Source: Paenisporosarcina sp. OV554
GTDB taxonomy: Bacteria > Bacillota > Bacilli > Bacillales_A > Planococcaceae
NCBI RefSeq assembly: GCF_003058165.1
Contig: NZ_QBUC01000004.1
Span: 151,928-215,927, forward strand
DNA length: 64,000 nucleotides
Reading direction: 5' to 3'
In this document: positions 44,890 through 53,784 of the stretch, one piece after another
How the letters are laid out: each line of letters opens with the position of its first letter
How positions within the stretch are numbered: the first letter of the stretch is position 1
Position numbers and translations under genes: made by a program
Notes under the pieces: generated by a model
The model's input: only the letters and a program-made list of their open reading frames with translations
What the model was told of the DNA's origin: nothing
Database searches by the model: none

Positions 44890-47232
44890 TTAATCTTTAA
44901 ATAGGAGTTCCAAGTCATTTTCTGTAATAAATACTTCTCGTGCTTTGCTTCCTCTTGACTCCGAAACATAGCCATGTTTCTCCATTAAGTCTACCAACCT
45001 AGCTGCACGGTTGTAACCAATATGGAATTTGCGTTGTAATAACGAAGTCGAAGCAGAGCCTTGGTCTAAAATAAAGCGACAAGCTTCTTCAAATAACTCG
45101 TCTTTATCCTCAGCCACTTCTAATCGACGAACTAGTTCCTCTTGCTCAAATAAATAAGATGGCTCTCCTTGGCTACGTGCATGTTCAATAATTTCGTCCA
45201 TCTCTTCGTCTGTTACATAAGTTCCTTGTAACCGAATCGGTGCAGACATCCCATTACCTAAATACAACATATCCCCACGTCCAAGTAATCGTTCTGCCCC
45301 TTGGACATCAAGAATGGTACGAGAATCAATCTGAGATGATACAGAGAAAGCAATACGTGTCGGAATATTAGCCTTAATAAGGCCGGTTATGACATCAACT
45401 GATGGACGTTGTGTAGCGACAACTAAATGAATTCCGCATGCACGAGCTTTTTGAGCAATTCTACAAATAGATTCCTCTACTTCTGTTGGTGCCATCATCA
45501 TTAAGTCAGCTAATTCATCTATAACAATTAATAAATAAGGCAGTTTTTGCGCAAATTGTCTCTTTTCGTCTGCCATCGCATTGTATCGAGTAATATCACG
45601 AACACCTGTATGTGCGAAAAGCTGGTACCTACGTTCCATCTCCTCAACTGCCCATTTCAATGCAGCAGTAGCAGCTTTAACGTCCGTTATTACTGGACTA
45701 ACGAGGTGAGGAATATGATTAAATGGAGCTAATTCGACCATTTTAGGATCAATCAGTAATAAATTTAATTCTTTTGGAGTTGCTTTATATAATAAGCTGA
45801 TGAGTATCGAATTAATACATACTGATTTACCTGACCCTGTAGCACCTGCGATTAAACCATGTGGCATTTTTCGTAAATCAATGGTTACCGGTTTTCCAGT
45901 TAAGTCTAAACCAAGTGCCGCTTCAAGAGGCGAATCCGAATCTATAAAATTAGAGCTTCCAACAACTTCAGACAATCGGACAGGTCTTGACGTTTGATTT
46001 GGTATCTCAATACCAATCGAACTCTTTCCAGGAATCGGCGCTTGAATACGTATATCTTTCGCTGCAAGGGCCAATTTTAAATCGTCTGCTAAATTACGAA
46101 TTTTGCTCACTTTCGTACCTTGTCCAACAGTTATTTCAAATTGAGTAACAGCAGGTCCTTGGACCATTTGGATAATTTCCGCTGTTACTTGGAAATAAGA
46201 TAGGGCTTCTATTAAGCGATCTGCCTGCATTTGCATCCAATCGAAATCTTGAGTCTTTTGCTCAGGTGATACTAAAAAGTGTTCCTTTGGAAAGGTATAC
46301 CCAACTACAAGTTCTTCCTCTTCCGTAACAGATTCAATGGTTACAGTCTGCTCAATTATCGACTTCTTGACAGCTGGAACAACTGTAGATTTAATGACCG
46401 GTTTATCCGGAAGTACTTGCTTAATAGAAGGGGCTGAATTTGTTGGAACTTTCTTTTTTTCATATTTTTCTTTATCTGAATTTAACATCATGACATTAAA
46501 CGGAAGTGATTTCTTGACCTTTTCAGTTGTTGGTTTTTCAACCTCAACCGAAGAAACAGGTACAACTTCTTCGACAGTTTGAATCGTTCCGACTGGCACT
46601 TCGACCTTAACAGGTGTCTCTTGAACCGGTTTTGTTTCTACTATGGTATGTTGTTCTATTATTACTGGTTCACTCGGAGCGATAATGACAGATTCGCTTG
46701 GAGTAACATTAACTGGCTCAGTGGTTTTAATCGGTATATGTTTTTTTGGCTGTAAGATTGTAACCGCAGTTTCAGCCAGCACTTCCTCAGCATTCTTTTT
46801 GGTCAATAATTCACCAATGGGTGTTATTTTTGGTCGATTAAAACCGTGAATCGGAGACGGAACTTCAGTTGGTTTGAAAGTCTTCGTCTGAACTGGTACT
46901 TTTGTTATCCTCGGCTTTACTTCCTGGCTAATATCTCGTTTAATTGGCTGGCTTACATACTCAAGACTCGGTTTAGTTGCTTGATGAACTACTGTATTTT
47001 GTCGCTGTTGCTGCCATTGTTTATGCATATACAATGGTCTATGTTCTTCTTGTGAATTATCTACGTACTCTTCCTCACCAAAACGACCTTTTTCATCATC
47101 ACTTATTAGTGGGAATCGAAAAGGTGTTTTAGACTCTCTATATGTAGGTGCTTCATTTTCATCAATATACTCTTCAAGATCCTGCTCTTCATCAGAAAAT
47201 ACTTTTTTAAATGCTTTGGTAAACCAATTCAA
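44890..47232 (-). CDS. sftA: Soluble FtsK/SpoIIIE-type DNA translocase SftA
   Basis: 780 residues. The TTG at 47232 is chosen (AAGAGGG 7 bases upstream) and gives MNWFTKAFKKVFSDEE; the longer frame starts within the ribosome binding site. There are no membrane helices, unlike FtsK or SpoIIIE, which defines the SftA branch. A low-complexity Pro/Val/Thr linker (about 60-300) precedes the motor. Walker A is GLIAGATGSGKSVCIN near residue 463, Walker B LLIVIDELADLMMM near 565, and a winged-helix gamma domain recognising KOPS/SRS-like DNA ends the protein (LLQRKFHIGYNRAARLVDLM). It moves chromosome ends away from the septum during division. Confidence 0.93.
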   Translation of the reverse strand: MNWFTKAFKKVFSDEEQDLEEYIDENEAPTYRESKTPFRFPLISDDEKGRFGEEEYVDNSQEEHRPLYMHKQWQQQRQNTVVHQATKPSLEYVSQPIKRDISQEVKPRITKVPVQTKTFKPTEVPSPIHGFNRPKITPIGELLTKKNAEEVLAETAVTILQPKKHIPIKTTEPVNVTPSESVIIAPSEPVIIEQHTIVETKPVQETPVKVEVPVGTIQTVEEVVPVSSVEVEKPTTEKVKKSLPFNVMMLNSDKEKYEKKKVPTNSAPSIKQVLPDKPVIKSTVVPAVKKSIIEQTVTIESVTEEEELVVGYTFPKEHFLVSPEQKTQDFDWMQMQADRLIEALSYFQVTAEIIQMVQGPAVTQFEITVGQGTKVSKIRNLADDLKLALAAKDIRIQAPIPGKSSIGIEIPNQTSRPVRLSEVVGSSNFIDSDSPLEAALGLDLTGKPVTIDLRKMPHGLIAGATGSGKSVCINSILISLLYKATPKELNLLLIDPKMVELAPFNHIPHLVSPVITDVKAATAALKWAVEEMERRYQLFAHTGVRDITRYNAMADEKRQFAQKLPYLLIVIDELADLMMMAPTEVEESICRIAQKARACGIHLVVATQRPSVDVITGLIKANIPTRIAFSVSSQIDSRTILDVQGAERLLGRGDMLYLGNGMSAPIRLQGTYVTDEEMDEIIEHARSQGEPSYLFEQEELVRRLEVAEDKDELFEEACRFILDQGSASTSLLQRKFHIGYNRAARLVDLMEKHGYVSESRGSKAREVFITENDLELLFKD

Positions 47233-47314
47233 TTGCAAACCCTCTTTTCGTGTCAATGTCTCTATTTTAACAGGTTTGCTACTAGATTTGATAGTAATAT
47301 TGATACGACAAAAA

Positions 47315-47350
47315 AACCCTGCGTATTCAATTTAATGAATACACAGAGTT
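47315..47350 (-). terminator. Terminator of ytpR
   Basis: Imperfect 15-bp stem (47315-47329 with 47336-47350, two mismatches) and T-run on the minus strand. Confidence 0.75.
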
Positions 47351-47359
47351 TTACCTAGA

Positions 47360-47965
47360 TCATACTTGAAAAGCTGATCCTATTTCATTATGATCTTCTA
47401 CTACTAAAATCCCTTTTTCCTCTGGTGCATTTGGTATAGCTAACTCTTTTGCCGAACAAATCATTCCACTTGATGCAACTCCACGGAGTTCAGCTGGTCG
47501 AATAACTAATCCAGATGGCATAACCGCTCCGATCTTAGCTACAACTACTTTTTGACCAACTTCTACATTAGGTGCTCCACAAACAATTTGAAGAGTTTCT
47601 TCCCCAACTTCGACTTGACAAACATTCAATTTATCCGCATTTGGATGTTTTTCTTTAGATGCAACGTAACCAATAACAAATTTAGGTGTAAAGTCTACCT
47701 CTAATTCTAATTCCAAATCATTTTTAGTAAGCAATTGTTGTAAAGTTTCTACGATTTCTTTTGTCACTTCAACAGATCCTGACTCTGTTAATTCTAGATA
47801 TTTACTAGCATTGAAGACATTAAACGCGCCAACTTTAGCCGTTTTTGCATCTTTAATAAGTGTGATGTCACCTTTTGATTCAGTTTGTAATTCTTCAAAA
47901 TTAGTTGTTGTAAGTTGAACTAAAAGTACATCCCCTACACCTTTTGTGTTGTAAAATATGTTCAT
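47360..47965 (-). CDS. ytpR: YtpR, tRNA-binding-domain protein
   Basis: 201 residues, as in B. subtilis YtpR. The C-terminal half (about 90-200) is an OB-fold of the EMAP/PheT-beta tRNA-binding type: VIGYVASKEKHPNADKLNVC, LQIVCGAPNVEVGQKVVVAK and GMICSAKEL. The N-terminal half is family-specific. Such proteins are homologous to the N-terminus of PheT; function unproven. The ATG overlaps the ytpQ stop by one base, so the two are coupled. Confidence 0.92.
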   Translation of the reverse strand: MNIFYNTKGVGDVLLVQLTTTNFEELQTESKGDITLIKDAKTAKVGAFNVFNASKYLELTESGSVEVTKEIVETLQQLLTKNDLELELEVDFTPKFVIGYVASKEKHPNADKLNVCQVEVGEETLQIVCGAPNVEVGQKVVVAKIGAVMPSGLVIRPAELRGVASSGMICSAKELAIPNAPEEKGILVVEDHNEIGSAFQV

Positions 47966-48780
47966 TATTCTTTGTTCTCCTTTTGTACACGATTTTTGGC
48001 CATAATAAATATTGGTTCAAGTTCTCCATCTTCATAGATAAACGATAAAGATGTAATAGGCACTTTACCTACTGTAAAGAAGTGCATCGTTAATTGGGCA
48101 AGAACATCATAGCCTGCTTCATTTCGAATATCTCCGATAATTAACACATCTTGATGGGGAACAGATAATGTCATATCCCCTTCTACTTTAACTCGCATCT
48201 CTTTCAAAAATTGTTCATTTAAGATACGACTTGCATCATAACCATCGTTTGCATTAAGGAAATAGAAAATATTTCCAGTTACATGATCTTCTTTTAACTC
48301 AGTTGAAAGTTTTCTCACTTGGAATCTAGCTGCTTCTTTAACTTCTAAGTCAGTTATATTCAATTGAACTAACATGTCTACATCCAATAATCGATATGTA
48401 TTCCCCAAATCCAAAGCATAGAATATACGCGTTTCAGCTGTATGGTCTGTTACAACAAAATCATGTCCTTCATTTGATTTCACAGGGAAAGACGTAGAAC
48501 GGATAACAGGAAAAATATGTGAAGTTGATTTTGCTAGACCTAAGGACTCTTGTTCCATTGCTTCAAACGTTTGGCTGATGGTATAAACAACCGAGTGAAT
48601 CGCTTTATCTTTACTTACTTCATATTTTGCTAATATTTCAGGAAGTGAAATCTCCATCCCTTTATTAAGTTTCGTATGATGCAATCTTACACGATCAGTC
48701 TTTTGATCATGTTGCCAAGTAAAAGAAGGATTCGGTAATTCTTGTTTTAATCGTTCAACCAATTGTTGTGGTTTCAACAT
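47965..48780 (-). CDS. ytpQ: YtpQ, DUF1444 protein
   Basis: 271 residues of the DUF1444 family (B. subtilis YtpQ). It is soluble, with no signal peptide or membrane helix; landmarks are LVERLKQELPNPSFTW near the N-terminus, VDMLVQLNITDLEVKEAARF mid-protein and IFIMAKNRVQKENKE at the end. Function unknown. It lies in a ytpP-ytpQ-ytpR order with a coupled ytpR. Confidence 0.9.
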   Translation of the reverse strand: MLKPQQLVERLKQELPNPSFTWQHDQKTDRVRLHHTKLNKGMEISLPEILAKYEVSKDKAIHSVVYTISQTFEAMEQESLGLAKSTSHIFPVIRSTSFPVKSNEGHDFVVTDHTAETRIFYALDLGNTYRLLDVDMLVQLNITDLEVKEAARFQVRKLSTELKEDHVTGNIFYFLNANDGYDASRILNEQFLKEMRVKVEGDMTLSVPHQDVLIIGDIRNEAGYDVLAQLTMHFFTVGKVPITSLSFIYEDGELEPIFIMAKNRVQKENKE

Positions 48781-48897
48781 GTCACGTCCTTTTCAAAATG
48801 AAACGGTTCTCACCTTTTAGGCGGAACCGCTCTATTTTTATTTTTTAAAAGTGTAGAAGCCCGTTCGAAGTAGCTGACGGATTTCTTGGACATATTT

Positions 48898-49212
48898 TTA
48901 TAAAAGTTGAGTTAAGAAAGTTTCTACTTCTTCTTTTGTTTTGCGGTCTTTACTGACGAATCGTCCAGCTTCAATGCCATTTTTAAAGACTAGAAAACTT
49001 GGAATTCCGTAAATATCATGTTCAGCACAGATATCAATAAATTGATCACGATTAACAGAAATGAACGTGAACGATTTGTATTCCTCTTCTATTTCAGGCA
49101 TAAATGGATCGATAAAATGACAATCTGGACACCAGCCGGCAGTAAATAAAAACACTACGTCTTCTGTTGCTTTTAATGCTTGAAATTCTTCAACAGATTG
49201 TAAGTCTCTCAA
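48898..49212 (-). CDS. ytpP: Thioredoxin-like protein YtpP
   Basis: 104 residues, single thioredoxin fold. The active site is CPDC in FTAGWCPDCHFIDP near residue 28; the cis-proline loop is in IYGIPSFLVFKNG near 73. Cytosolic. It should carry out thiol-disulfide exchange, but its partner is not known. It follows the lipoprotein gene by 13 bases with AAAGGGGG before its ATG. Confidence 0.9.
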   Translation of the reverse strand: MRDLQSVEEFQALKATEDVVFLFTAGWCPDCHFIDPFMPEIEEEYKSFTFISVNRDQFIDICAEHDIYGIPSFLVFKNGIEAGRFVSKDRKTKEEVETFLTQLL

Positions 49213-49225
49213 TCAAAATCCCCCT

Positions 49226-49744
49226 TTAACTTTCTATTTTTACTGATCGAACAATCTTCATCATTTTCTCTATATTCGAAAGAATATTATCTTCATCAGA
49301 GATTGTCGTTAACTTTACACCGCCGATACTTGTAATGATTTCGAATTGCTCCTCACCTGATGGTAAAACAGCAATGAAACCAAAGCGATTATTTTGCTCA
49401 TAAGTTTCTAACGCATAAATGTTATTTTTTTTCTCAGCTTGAACTAAATCATAAAACAAACGACTATTTTGTTTTTCGTTTGGATTAATAAATAAAACGT
49501 AAGGATTGCTATTCTTTGTTAACACGATGTTCGTGTCATCGGAATTCTCTTGTATAGAAAAACCGACTGGAACAAATAATTTTACACTTTCTACTTGCTC
49601 ATTAGGTTTAGTTGGTTCATCTTGGAAAATTTCTTTTGCGGCTTTAATTCCTTCTCCTGTTTGATCCTCAGCAGAAGGTGAACAAGCAGCCAATGCCACT
49701 ATTAGAAAGGGTGCGATTACAATTCGCAACCAGTTTCTTCGCAT
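49226..49744 (-). CDS. Lipoprotein of unknown function
   Basis: 172 residues from ATG 49744 (TGGAGG 7 bases upstream; the in-frame start at 49762 overlaps this site). A lipoprotein signal ends LIVALAACSPS with Cys near 20. The mature part has an acidic start and a single alpha/beta domain (VKLFVPVGFSIQENS, SNPYVLFINPNEKQ, IRS at the end). I do not recognise a named family. It is the first gene of a short operon with ytpP, so it may work in envelope redox or stress, but this is inference. Confidence 0.7.
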   Translation of the reverse strand: MRRNWLRIVIAPFLIVALAACSPSAEDQTGEGIKAAKEIFQDEPTKPNEQVESVKLFVPVGFSIQENSDDTNIVLTKNSNPYVLFINPNEKQNSRLFYDLVQAEKKNNIYALETYEQNNRFGFIAVLPSGEEQFEIITSIGGVKLTTISDEDNILSNIEKMMKIVRSVKIES

Positions 49745-49809
49745 GATTTTTCCTCCATTCAATTAACACACTGTATTCTATTTTAATATGCTTCCCATAT
49801 CGTTGCAAC

Positions 49810-50340
49810 TTAAGTCATTTTATGGCTAGGATAGTCTTTGAAGTATTGACCTAATAAGAGTTTAACAATGTGTTCAAACATATCTGCTCGCTTAACGATA
49901 TTGCTCGTAAAAACTCCGACAGCGCCTTCATTATGTCGTATGCCAACTTGCTCCGTATAGCGTTCCATTACGGGACCAAGTTCTTCTCCATTTCGAATAG
50001 CAAGTGCCACTTCTTGTGGTAAAGGAAGTTGTGCACCACCAGCTATATATTGTTTTCCTTTCTCTGTTTGAAGAACTCCCCAGTTACAGATGAAAAGTTG
50101 ACCATCTAAGTCTTTGACTCCACCCTCAAGTCCAAAAGCCATAGTAACTTGCGCCTCGGTGTATGCTTGCCTAGCTCTATTTTTTGCACCTTGTAAAGTT
50201 TCTTCGTCCCCAAAAGGTTGTTCAGATACATTTGAAGGAACATCAAAGGAGATGAAGTCGGGATCGTGAATAAGTTGTAAACATATACTTTGCACTGCTT
50301 TATTTTTAGCTTGATTTTTTGTTCCAATGGCTATTTTAAT
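49810..50340 (-). CDS. DUF84/YjjX-type NTPase with apparent AUU start codon
   Basis: The conserved family N-terminus, IKIAIGTKNQAKNKAVQSI, is fully in frame upstream of the first usual start codon (an internal ATG at 50295). Reading upstream, no ATG, GTG or TTG occurs before an in-frame TAG; the only plausible start is ATT at 50340. It has AGGGGG at an ideal spacing of about 8 bases. From ATT the protein is 176 residues, the normal length for inosine/xanthosine triphosphatases (house-cleaning of deaminated purine nucleotides). Later motifs FGLEGGVKDLDGQLFICNWG and RHNEGAVGVFTS are intact. Confidence 0.75.
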   Translation of the reverse strand: MKIAIGTKNQAKNKAVQSICLQLIHDPDFISFDVPSNVSEQPFGDEETLQGAKNRARQAYTEAQVTMAFGLEGGVKDLDGQLFICNWGVLQTEKGKQYIAGGAQLPLPQEVALAIRNGEELGPVMERYTEQVGIRHNEGAVGVFTSNIVKRADMFEHIVKLLLGQYFKDYPSHKMT

Positions 50341-50471
50341 ATTGAGAACCCCCTATGCTTTGGCATTAAAAAAGCGGAGAGTGCCTTAAAGTTCGACACC
50401 ATGAAATGTGGACCTGGCCTCTCAAATCTGGAAACTTCTGTCTTTCTCCAGAGGAATGGTGTCCTCCTCCA

Positions 50472-50597
50472 CGCGAATAGTCGGAAACGTTACGTGAGTG
50501 GTCGAAAACCTAAGTTGAATGGTCGGAAACCTCCATTGAGTGGTTGAAAAATCACGTTGAGTGGTCGAAAATCCGCAGTGAGTGGGCGGAAACCAAT
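50472..50597. repeat. Tandem 20-22-bp repeat, six units
   Basis: Units share GTGAGTGGTCGGAAACC or close variants: GCGAATAGTCGGAAACG, GTGAGTGGTCGAAAACC, TTGAATGGTCGGAAACC, TTGAGTGGTTGAAAAAT, TTGAGTGGTCGAAAATC, GTGAGTGGGCGGAAACC. No gene lies in 50341-50649. Confidence 0.75.
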
Positions 50598-50649
50598 CCC
50601 TAAGTTCGAAGGAGTAGCTTAACTATACTTACTATCTTATTTCACAAAA

Positions 50650-50671
50650 AAAGCGCCTTTTCAGGCACTTT
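50650..50671 (-). terminator. Terminator of ytoP
   Basis: AGTGCCT / AGGCGCT stem with a GAAA-type loop (one wobble) followed on the minus strand by seven Ts; it overlaps the end of ytoP. Confidence 0.75.
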
Positions 50672-50672
50672 T

Positions 50673-51746
50673 TTAAACGTTTTGACGAATGGTATCAAGT
50701 GTTGTTTTATCCGCTGATCTTACAAGTTTTACAATTAATTCTTTTGCAGCTGCATAATCATCTGTATGGATGATAGAGCCCGCTGTGTGAATGTATCTTG
50801 AACAAATTCCTACAACTGCACTTGGCACACCTTCATTTGTCATATGAACACGGCCAGCGTCAGTTCCACCTTGTGAAATGAAATATTGATATGGAATATT
50901 ATGAGTTTCAGCAGTATCTAAAACAAATTCACGCATCCCACGATGAGTAATCATTGATCGATCATAAATGCGTAATAATGTTCCTTTTCCAAGTTGACCA
51001 AATTCTGTTTTAGATCCTGACATATCATTTGCAGGGCTAGCATCTAAAGCAAAGAACAAATCTGGTTTTATTAAAGTTGCAGCTGTTTGAGCTCCTCTTA
51101 ATCCTACTTCTTCCATTACATTGGCACCTGAATATAACGTATTCGGTAATATCTCGTCCTTAAGCTCTTTCAGTAACTCGATTGCAAGTCCACATCCATA
51201 GCGATTATCCCAAGCTTTAGCTAATATTTTTTTATTATTTGCCATTGGGGTAAAAGGACAAATCGGAACAATTTGTTGTCCTGGTTGAATGCCGATTTTC
51301 AAAGCATCGTCTAAATCATCTGCACCTATATCAATTAACATATTTTTAATATCCATTGGTTTGTTGCGCACTTCATCACTTAATAAATGAGGTGGAATTG
51401 AACCAATAACCCCAATTACAGGACCATTTTCAGTAATAATTTCCACACGTTGTGCAAGTAACACTTGGCTCCACCAACCACCTAAAGGTTGGAATCGTAT
51501 CATTCCATTTTCCGTGATTTGTGTCACCATAAAACCTACTTCATCCATATGACCCGCAACCATGATGCGAGGACCATAATCGTCCCCTTTTTTTAATCCA
51601 AAAATTCCACCTAAGTGGTCTTGAACGATTTCATCAGAGTATTTTTCTAGTTCACTTCTCATAAACTTTCTCATAGCATGTTCATTACCAGGAGCTCCAG
51701 GAAGTTCAGTTAGCGTTTTAAATAATTGTAGTGTTTCTGAGTTCAA
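50673..51746 (-). CDS. ytoP: M42-family aminopeptidase YtoP
   Basis: 357 residues. All metal ligands and the catalytic base of M42 peptidases are seen: [11 protein letters not shown] (His, catalytic Asp region), [23 protein letters not shown] (Glu pair), [10 protein letters not shown] and [11 protein letters not shown] (His). These are cytosolic, large-oligomer aminopeptidases acting on peptides, with glutamyl preference in some. Transcribed alone on the minus strand, divergent from ytzB, the same arrangement as in B. subtilis. Confidence 0.94.
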   Translation of the reverse strand: MNSETLQLFKTLTELPGAPGNEHAMRKFMRSELEKYSDEIVQDHLGGIFGLKKGDDYGPRIMVAGHMDEVGFMVTQITENGMIRFQPLGGWWSQVLLAQRVEIITENGPVIGVIGSIPPHLLSDEVRNKPMDIKNMLIDIGADDLDDALKIGIQPGQQIVPICPFTPMANNKKILAKAWDNRYGCGLAIELLKELKDEILPNTLYSGANVMEEVGLRGAQTAATLIKPDLFFALDASPANDMSGSKTEFGQLGKGTLLRIYDRSMITHRGMREFVLDTAETHNIPYQYFISQGGTDAGRVHMTNEGVPSAVVGICSRYIHTAGSIIHTDDYAAAKELIVKLVRSADKTTLDTIRQNV

Positions 51747-51914
51747 AGTTATATCCCCCTAAGTACTTGCATTCTTTCATATTGTAGTTGATTTTTCTGA
51801 ACATTTCCACCTGTTATTTCGCAATTCGAATTAATTAATTCTGAAAAGTAAACTCTGTTTGTACATGCAACTTATGATAAACTGAAAAAAACCGATGCAT
51901 TAGGAGGTATGTTA

Positions 51915-52229
51915 ATGAAGAAGAGAGATTTACTGATTGGGTTTTCTACGGGTGTGGCAGCAGGTTTTTTAATCCGGGAAGTTGCTCATAGAATCGAACC
52001 AACAAAACCAGCAGAACTTGTTTTACATGGTATAAAACAATCGTTTAAAGCAGAAGGTCCGATTGATGGATCTTGGATTTACATGAAGACAGAACCTTTT
52101 AATCGTCAAGCCGTTTCCACAGATGTTTACCGTGGTGGTATATCACGCGTTCGTGAAGGTGAAATCGAACAATTTGAATTTTTTGCCGATGCACGAACCG
52201 GTACAGTTGTAGATTTAATTAAATTATAA
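51915..52229 (+). CDS. ytzB: YtzB-like PepSY-domain protein
   Basis: 104 residues from ATG 51915 with AGGAGG 7 bases upstream (an ATG at 51909 would be too close). A short hydrophobic N-terminus (RDLLIGFSTGVAAGFLI) acts as an anchor or uncleaved signal. The single PepSY-like domain contains YMKTEPFNRQAVSTDVYRGG and EFFADARTGTVVDLIKL. PepSY domains often inhibit peptidases; the divergent neighbour ytoP is a peptidase, but any link is inference. A terminator follows directly. Confidence 0.85.
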   Translation: MKKRDLLIGFSTGVAAGFLIREVAHRIEPTKPAELVLHGIKQSFKAEGPIDGSWIYMKTEPFNRQAVSTDVYRGGISRVREGEIEQFEFFADARTGTVVDLIKL

Positions 52230-52232
52230 ATG

Positions 52233-52270
52233 AAAGCGATCCCTGGTGAAAAAGAGATCGCTTTTTTTGT
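52233..52270 (+). terminator. Terminator of ytzB
   Basis: AAAGCGATC / GATCGCTTT stem with a 14-base loop and a run of seven Ts. Confidence 0.88.
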
Positions 52271-52795
52271 TATATCAAGTTTGGGCAATTATGGGGCAGA
52301 AATTCCTCGTCTGCATTAGACTACACCCTACTGTACCATTGACCGGAGAACGAAGGAGCTTTCCTAAGTCTGGTTTCCGTCCTTAGCTACCTGGAAATCT
52401 GAGTACCTTTTTTTGTTACCATTTGGAAACGACAGAATCGACACCTTGAATCTATAAAGTAACCTGCCAAAGATGCAATTTTGGCAGGTCCGTTCATTTT
52501 TCATGATTTAGTGCGAAGCTTATTTTCTTTGATACTCATCATCTAAAAGCTTTGTTAAATAATATTGTGGATATATAAAAGGACCACTTTAAGGCTGTTT
52601 TTATTGTGTTCTTATTGAACTAAAGCCCCCGTTAGTTATATAGGATTTAGTAGGATTTATTATTAAAACAACATCACAAATGAACTTACCTTCGTTTCTT
52701 AAATATACTTTTGTTTCAGTAAAACCTTTTCGCTTTGGTTAACGCATTTTCACAAAAACAACGTCATCTTATACTGTCAATTATATCTATGGGCT
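52271..52795. other. Gene-free spacer
   Basis: No gene seen. A palindrome-family copy lies at 52612-52645 and a small stem (ACCTGCCAAAGATGCAATTTTGGCAGGT) at about 52471-52490. Confidence 0.4.
52612..52645. repeat. Interspersed palindrome family, copy 3
   Basis: TTATTGAACTAA-AGCCCCC-GTTAGTTATATAGG; right arm partly degraded. Confidence 0.5.
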
Positions 52796-53005
52796 TTATT
52801 CTTTTGATTTCTCCTCCTGCGAAAGAGCACTACCCGCTGTAAATTCTTCTAAAGTATGCATGGCAATCCTCGCGTTGGGATAAGTGATCGAGCTGCCACT
52901 AATCACACCAATTTTGAGGGGTTCCATGATTTCATCGATGGTTGCCCCGGCATTTAAGCAGCCTTCCATGTGATAGCAAATGCATTCATCTTCAGTGGCT
53001 GACTA
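52796..53005 (-). pseudogene. Carboxymuconolactone decarboxylase-family (AhpD-like) C-terminal fragment
   Basis: The minus strand reads ECICYHMEGCLNAGATIDEI then MEPLKIGVISGSSITYPNAR and ends in a stop at 52796. The pattern H-x-x-x-C-x-x-x-GAT--EI-E is the second half of the CMD/AhpD fold. An in-frame stop just upstream and the missing first half (with its CxxC-type site) show it is truncated. It abuts the downstream end of the DrrAB-type cassette. Confidence 0.75.
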
Positions 53006-53034
53006 TTGATATGGCTAATCCCATAATGGTGTAC

Positions 53035-53784
53035 TTACCCTAACTGGCGTTTAAATTGTTTATTGGCGAAGAAGTAAGCGACGACCATGATGCCAACGCA
53101 CCAGGCAAGCGCGATCCAGATACCGTTGCCAACAGACCCTTCATACAAGAGGGCACGAATCGCATTCACGATTGAAGTCACGGGCTGGTTCTCAGCGAAC
53201 GCACGAACAATTTTAGGCATGGTTTCGGTGGGGACAAAGGCCGAACTGATAAACGGCAGGAAAATCAGCGGGTACGAGTAGGCTGTCGCCCCTTCCATAG
53301 ACCCCGCTGTCAATCCGGGAATGACCGCCAGCCATGTCAGCGCCAGCGTAAACAGCCCGAGTATCCCAGCTACCGCGAGCCAATCCAGGATACCAGCGCT
53401 GGAACGGAAGCCCATCAAGAGCGCGACGAGGATAACCACCACGATAGTAAGCGCATTGGAAACAAGCGAGGTCAACACGTGAGCCCACAATACCGACGAG
53501 CGCTTGATGGGCATGGTAATGAAACGCGCCATCAGCCCGCTCTTTACATCCGTAAACAGCCGCACGGAAGTGTAAGCGACGCCGGATGCGATAGCCATCA
53601 GCAAGATTCCCGGCAATAAATAATTGACGTAGTTGTCCGTGCCTGTCTCTATGGCGCCGCCAAATACGTAGACAAACAGCAGCAGCATCATAATCGGCGT
53701 AATCGCCACCGTGATAATCGTATCCGGGCTGCGCATGATGTTGCGCATTAAACGCCCTAGTAATACCCCTGTTTTGCTTTTCAT
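53035..53784 (-). CDS. ABC-2 type drug/antibiotic exporter permease (DrrB-like)
   Basis: 249 residues with six membrane segments in ABC-2 layout. DrrB-type phrases are RNIMRSPDTIITVAITPIMM near the start, PGILLMAIASGVAYTSVRLF, and SYPLIFLPFISSAFVPTETM near 175 followed by AENQPVTSIVNAIRALL. It should form the channel for the ATPase encoded one base upstream. Base composition is strikingly GC-richer than the flanking backbone. Drug or lipid export is inferred from family and from the PadR neighbour. Confidence 0.88.
   Translation of the reverse strand: MKSKTGVLLGRLMRNIMRSPDTIITVAITPIMMLLLFVYVFGGAIETGTDNYVNYLLPGILLMAIASGVAYTSVRLFTDVKSGLMARFITMPIKRSSVLWAHVLTSLVSNALTIVVVILVALLMGFRSSAGILDWLAVAGILGLFTLALTWLAVIPGLTAGSMEGATAYSYPLIFLPFISSAFVPTETMPKIVRAFAENQPVTSIVNAIRALLYEGSVGNGIWIALAWCVGIMVVAYFFANKQFKRQLG

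Noticed and set aside
50472..50597. Possible CRISPR array
   Set aside because: Units are 20-22 bases with the repeat covering most of each unit, no regular spacers of 30-40 bases, and no cas genes in the window.
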